DNA of 64,000 nt from Halorarum halophilum (GTDB lineage Archaea > Halobacteriota > Halobacteria > Halobacteriales > Haloferacaceae): positions 1,736,001 to 1,800,000 of the forward strand of contig NZ_CP058529.1 in the NCBI RefSeq assembly GCF_013401515.1. Reading direction: 5' to 3'. The position numbers were made by a program, and so were the translations under genes. Shown piece after piece: positions 60,846-64,000 of the stretch (the first letter of the stretch is position 1; every line of letters starts with the position of its first letter). The notes below the pieces were generated by a model. That model saw nothing but the letters and a program-made list of their open reading frames with translations. It was not told the origin of the DNA and did not search any database.

Positions 60846-61424
60846 ATGTTGATTACCGTCTCGGGCCCGCCGGGGAGCGGGAAGAGCACGACCGCCGCGG
60901 CGCTCGCGGAGGCGTTCCAGCTCGATCACGTCTCAGGCGGCGACATCTTCCGCGAACTGGCCGCCGAGAACGACATGACGCCAGTCGAGTTCAACGAGCT
61001 CGCCGAGGAGGACGAGGCGATCGACCGCGACCTCGACCGCCGGCTCCGACAGGTCGCCATCGAGCGCGACGACGTGCTGCTCGAGTCCCGACTCGCCGGG
61101 TGGCTCGCCGCCGAGCACGCCGACCTCCGCATCTGGCTCGACGCGCCGCTGTACATCCGCTGCGAGCGCATCGCCGAACGGGAGGACAAGTCGCTCGATC
61201 GGGTGCGCGAGGAGACGAAGCGCCGCGAGAAGAGCGAGGCGAAGCGCTACGAGGAGTACTACAACATCCGCATCGACGACCTCACCATCTACGATATCTC
61301 CTACAACACCGCGCGGTGGTCGCCCGAGGGCGTGCTGGGGATGTTGACGACCGCCATTGACTCCTACGACCCGGACACCGACGAGGGGAAGGCGCCGGTC
61401 GAGGGCGTCGACTACGACTTCTGA
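60846..61424 (+). CDS. cmk: Cytidylate kinase, archaeal type
   Basis: A 192-residue kinase that phosphorylates CMP/dCMP. The P loop is [20 protein letters not shown], followed by [19 protein letters not shown] for nucleotide binding, [20 protein letters not shown], and a C-terminal [19 protein letters not shown]. The length and motifs are those of the archaeal Cmk family. truB starts 2 bp after the stop. A cctttttga box about 27 bp before the ATG suggests a leaderless mRNA. Confidence 0.97.
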   Translation: MLITVSGPPGSGKSTTAAALAEAFQLDHVSGGDIFRELAAENDMTPVEFNELAEEDEAIDRDLDRRLRQVAIERDDVLLESRLAGWLAAEHADLRIWLDAPLYIRCERIAEREDKSLDRVREETKRREKSEAKRYEEYYNIRIDDLTIYDISYNTARWSPEGVLGMLTTAIDSYDPDTDEGKAPVEGVDYDF

Positions 61425-61426
61425 CC

Positions 61427-62317
61427 ATGCGCGCCGCCCCCGGCAGCCGGACAGTCGACGAACTCCTCGAGTTCGGCGTCGTGAACCTCGACAAGCCCGC
61501 CGGCCCCTCGGCCCACCAGGTGAGCGCCTGGGTCCGTGATCTCGCCGACGTGGAGCGTGCGGCACACGCGGGCACGCTCGACCCGAAGGTGACGGGGTGT
61601 CTGCCGACACTGCTCGGGGACGCCACGAGGATCGCGCAGGTGTTCCTCGAGGGGACGAAGGAGTACGTCGCCGTGCTCGAACTCCACGGCCGCGTGCCGG
61701 GCGACCTGGAGGCCATCGTCGGGGAGTTCGAGGGGGAGCTCTACCAGAAGCCGCCCCGCAAGTCGGCCGTCTCGCGTCGCCTCCGCACCCGGACGGTGTA
61801 CGACCTCGACGTGCTGGACCAGGACGGACGACAGGTGCTGCTCGGCATCCGCTGCGAGTCGGGGACGTACGTCCGGAAACTGTGCCACGACATCGGCCTC
61901 GCCATCGGCACGGGCGGGCACATGGGCCACCTCCGCCGGACCGCGACCGACCCGTTCGACGACCGCGACCTCCACACGCTCCACGACTTCGTGGACGGGC
62001 TCACGTGGGCGGACGAAGACGGGGACGAGGACCTGCTCCGGGAGGTCGTCGCGCCCGCCGAGCGGGCGCTCACCCACATCCCGCGCGTCACCGTCGCCGA
62101 CAGCGCCGCGGCCGAGATCGCCAACGGCGCGCCGGCGTACGCCCCCGGCGTGCTGGAGGTGTCGGGCCCGACCGACTCGCCCGACGCGGCTCCCGCCGAG
62201 GGCGACCTCGTCGCCTGCTACACGGCGGACGGCTCGGCGGTCTGTCTCGGCACGCTCGTCGGCGACCCCGACGCCGAGCGCGGCGAGGTCGTCTCGCTGG
62301 AGCGCGTTCTCGTCTGA
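61427..62317 (+). CDS. truB: tRNA/rRNA pseudouridine synthase TruB (Cbf5-like)
   Basis: A 296-residue archaeal pseudouridine synthase. The catalytic loop is AAHAGTLDPKVTGCLPTLLG with the Asp, preceded by NLDKPAGPSAHQVSAW; KEYVAVLELHGRVPG, YQKPPRKSAVSRRLR and IRCESGTYVRKLCHDIGLA also match. The last 80 residues are a PUA domain (RVTVADSAAAEIANGAPAY). Cbf5-type proteins act with H/ACA guides or alone on tRNA position 55. It follows cmk by 2 bp in an archaeal gene order. Confidence 0.97.
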   Translation: MRAAPGSRTVDELLEFGVVNLDKPAGPSAHQVSAWVRDLADVERAAHAGTLDPKVTGCLPTLLGDATRIAQVFLEGTKEYVAVLELHGRVPGDLEAIVGEFEGELYQKPPRKSAVSRRLRTRTVYDLDVLDQDGRQVLLGIRCESGTYVRKLCHDIGLAIGTGGHMGHLRRTATDPFDDRDLHTLHDFVDGLTWADEDGDEDLLREVVAPAERALTHIPRVTVADSAAAEIANGAPAYAPGVLEVSGPTDSPDAAPAEGDLVACYTADGSAVCLGTLVGDPDAERGEVVSLERVLV

Positions 62318-62382
62318 TCAGTTCCGTCCGGCGAGACTGCCGGCTGGCGGGGCTTTTTCACCGGCGTTCGTGAGTCCGTGGT

Positions 62383-63507
62383 ATGACGAACTCCATCGAG
62401 GTCGGCACCGCGAACGCGGCGGCCGGCGAGGTCGCCGACGGCTGGCTCCCCGTCACGGGGCTCCCGACCGGCGGCGACGAGCGACTCCCGGTGACGGTCG
62501 TCGACGGCGCCGACGAGGGGCCGACGCTGTGGGTTACGGGCGGCGTCCACGGCGACGAGGCGACCGGCGTCGCCGTCGCGCAGGATACGGCACGGACGGC
62601 CCGGGAACTCGCTGATGAACTCGCCGGCGCCATCGTCGTCGTCCCGTTCGTCAGTCCGGCCGGCCTGCGGCGGAACGAGCGCACCACCTACTACGGCGGC
62701 GACGACCCGAACCGCTACTTCCCCGACGTGGAGCGCGAGTCCACGCGCCCGCCCGAGACGCAGGAACGCGTCGCCACCAGGCTGTTCGAGGCGGTCGCGG
62801 ACTCCGCGGACCTGCTCGTCGACTGCCACACGGCGCAGGCGGGGTCGGTTCCGTTCGCCATCCGCGACCGGGTGCTGTACGGCGAGGAGCGAACCGAGGA
62901 CGAGGCCGAGGAACTGGCGTCGGACCTGGACCGGATGGTCGAGGCGTTCGGCCTGCCGATCCTTACGGAGTACCCCGCCGAGGAGTACCTCGAACAGTCG
63001 CTCCAGCGCTCGACGGCCGGCGCGGCGCTGAACACCGCCGGGATCCCCGCGTTCACGGCCGAGCTCGGCGGCCACAGCGTCGTCGAGGAGCACGCCCGGG
63101 CGGCCGGCGTCGCGGGCACGTTCGCCGTCGCGGCGGAGTTCGGCCTGGTCGATTCGATTCCGGAGGACGTGGGGGGTGCGGACGAGGAGATCGGGGAACC
63201 GGGCGCCGGCGTGCCGGACGCGCCGGTCGACTTCCCGGTCCGGCGCTTTGTCGGCCCGCGGGCCGAGACGGCTGGGCTGGCCCGTCACCGGGTTGACGCC
63301 GGCGACGCGGTCGAGGAGGGCGAGGTCGTCGCGGACGTGCTGTCGCCCCACGGCGAGACCCTGGAGTCGGTCGAGTCCGAGCACGACGGCTACGTCATCG
63401 GTCGGCGCGAGGGCCTGTCCGTCTACGAGGGCCAGCCGGTGGCGAGCATGGCCGTTCGTGACGACGGGGAGCTGGTGGTCCCGCGCGATGAGGAGGACGA
63501 GGAGTGA
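62383..63507 (+). CDS. Succinylglutamate desuccinylase/aspartoacylase family protein
   Basis: A 374-residue zinc carboxypeptidase-like hydrolase. The zinc ligands are in TGGVHGDEATGVAVAQD (His, Glu) and LVDCHTAQAGSVPFAI (His); PAFTAELGGHSVVEEHARAA carries the catalytic Glu. The C-terminal 100 residues form a beta domain with a lipoyl-like appearance (HRVDAGDAVEEGEVVADVLS). Substrates in this family are N-acyl amino acids or peptides. Single gene after truB, with a ctttttc box just before the start. Confidence 0.93.
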   Translation: MTNSIEVGTANAAAGEVADGWLPVTGLPTGGDERLPVTVVDGADEGPTLWVTGGVHGDEATGVAVAQDTARTARELADELAGAIVVVPFVSPAGLRRNERTTYYGGDDPNRYFPDVERESTRPPETQERVATRLFEAVADSADLLVDCHTAQAGSVPFAIRDRVLYGEERTEDEAEELASDLDRMVEAFGLPILTEYPAEEYLEQSLQRSTAGAALNTAGIPAFTAELGGHSVVEEHARAAGVAGTFAVAAEFGLVDSIPEDVGGADEEIGEPGAGVPDAPVDFPVRRFVGPRAETAGLARHRVDAGDAVEEGEVVADVLSPHGETLESVESEHDGYVIGRREGLSVYEGQPVASMAVRDDGELVVPRDEEDEE

Positions 63508-63613
63508 GTCGGGGGTGCAGGGTCCGAACCGGGGGACGAGGCGGCCCCGTCGGGCGACGGTGGGCCGACTGAAACGAAGCGCTTAACCCCGGGCCTCGAT
63601 TTTGTGTACCTGC

Positions 63614-63684
63614 GGGACCGTAGGGTAGTGGTATCCTCTGCCGATGGGGTCGGTAGGACCTGAGTTCGAATCTCGGCGGTCCCA
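63614..63684 (+). tRNA. tRNA-Pro (anticodon GGG)
   Basis: GGGACCG (63614-63620) pairs with CGGTCCC (63677-63683), with discriminator A at 63684. The anticodon stem TGCCG/CGGTA encloses ATGGGGT with GGG at positions 34-36. The T loop is GTTCGAAT. No intron and no encoded CCA. A cgcttaacc element about 30 bp upstream is a likely promoter. Downstream sequence changes character to tiny overlapping ORFs. Confidence 0.93.
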
Positions 63685-63748
63685 CTCCGTATAAACCCTT
63701 TTTGGAGGGTTTTCTGATAGGTAGCGGCCGCTCTCCGGGGTGGTTCGC

Positions 63749-63859
63749 GTGAGCGTCCACTCCAGCGACGAGACGCCTATCTGCGACTACTGCGGCGGCT
63801 GGATTACCGAGCCCCACCAGCGCTGTCCCGCGCTCGACGAGGGAGTGTGTCGCCCATGA
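63749..63859 (+). CDS. 36-residue Cys-rich small protein
   Basis: A GTG-started ORF reading MSVHSSDETPICDYCGGWIT with a later RCPALDEGVCRP, giving four cysteines arranged like a small zinc knuckle (C-x2-C ... C-x7-C). A ggggtgg element 6 bp upstream may be a ribosome-binding site. An in-frame GTG nine bases earlier is possible. The stop overlaps the next start (ATGA). Tiny coupled ORFs of this type are typical of haloarchaeal viruses, plasmids and integrated elements. Confidence 0.6.
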   Translation: MSVHSSDETPICDYCGGWITEPHQRCPALDEGVCRP

Positions 63860-63978
63860 GGCGGCATTGCCGCGTCTGCTGTGGCCGGATGCGTGTCGAG
63901 ACAAGTCCCGGCGGTATCCCGCGCCGCGTCTGCGAGAACGGACCCCACGGACTCGGGGAGGCGTTCGCCGGACCATGA
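63856..63978 (+). CDS. 40-residue Cys-rich small protein
   Basis: MRRHCRVCCGRMRVETSPGG followed by IPRRVCENGPHGLGEAFAGP. The C-x2-CCG...C pattern could bind zinc. It overlaps the previous and next ORFs by four bases each (ATGA), so the three must be translationally coupled. No homologue is recognised. Confidence 0.55.
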   Translation: MRRHCRVCCGRMRVETSPGGIPRRVCENGPHGLGEAFAGP

Positions 63979-64000
63979 GTGCCGACACGCCAACGCCACC
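63975..64000 (+). CDS. Start of a further coupled ORF (partial)
   Basis: An ATG at 63975 overlaps the previous stop and opens MSADTPTP before the window ends. Only eight complete codons are visible, so nothing can be said of function; it is listed because the ATGA coupling continues the pattern. Confidence 0.4.

Noticed and set aside
1-64000. CRISPR arrays, transposase genes, rRNA genes
   Set aside because: No regularly spaced repeats, no transposase or integrase motifs and no rRNA sequence were seen in the window.

Overview
The window is chromosomal DNA from a halophilic archaeon (class Halobacteria). The evidence is the high GC content, strongly acidic proteins, the archaeal translation and repair genes (S8e, RadB, Cbf5-type TruB, archaeal Cmk), a Cdc48-type AAA ATPase, a CetZ tubulin-like protein, Tat lipoproteins, F420 biosynthesis genes and an elongator tRNA-Met carrying an intron. 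Many genes start within about 30 bp of a TATA-like box, as expected for leaderless haloarchaeal mRNAs. The genus cannot be fixed from the sequence alone.

Layout. 1-5.4 kb: the tail of an oxidoreductase, split tRNA-Met, two small halo-specific proteins, a VTT membrane protein, a GNAT acetyltransferase and a DUF92 membrane protein. 5.5-8.5 kb: two complementary cis-prenyltransferase-like genes around two related membrane proteins. 8.6-17.3 kb: an MscS channel, an F420H2-oxidase-like/ferredoxin protein overlapping a siroheme nitrite/sulfite reductase, cofG, an MhqO/MhqD-like pair, and cofC. 17.3-23.3 kb: a secreted partner gene and cetZ1 in an operon with cofC, an epimerase-like protein, then pyrG-guaAB. 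23.9-30 kb: small halo genes, rps8e, radB divergent from a RuvC-fold protein, a tiny zinc-finger gene and larC. 30.2-40.4 kb: cdc48, a zinc-ribbon membrane protein between long inverted repeats, phoU and the pstSCAB operon, and a divergent AbrB-PhoU regulator. 40.6-47.6 kb: purA, two moeA genes (one fused to a periplasmic-binding-protein-like domain), a small heat-shock protein and a UbiB-type kinase. 48-54.3 kb: a divergent cluster resembling the bacterial ebo/edb clusters (two sugar-phosphate isomerases, UbiA-like EboC, TatD-like hydrolase, inositol-phosphate synthase, phosphodiesterase). 54.4-63.5 kb: a DUF192 lipoprotein, hydrolase, alcohol dehydrogenase, FilR1-like regulator, moaB, LasC-like monooxygenase, cmk-truB and an aspartoacylase-family protein. 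The window ends with tRNA-Pro followed by tiny overlapping Cys-rich ORFs that look like the edge of an integrated element.

Themes. (i) Polyprenol lipid metabolism: split cis-prenyltransferase, DUF92 possible prenyl-phosphate kinase, EboC prenyltransferase-like protein. (ii) Deazaflavin F420: cofG, cofC and an FrhB-type protein coupled to a siroheme reductase. (iii) Phosphate uptake and its regulators. (iv) Cofactor metals: moaB, two moeA and larC, of which moaB and larC carry His-rich segments. The best candidates for undescribed systems are the archaeal ebo-like cluster, the F420-siroheme reductase pair, the heteromeric cis-prenyltransferase locus and the inverted-repeat cassette beside cdc48.
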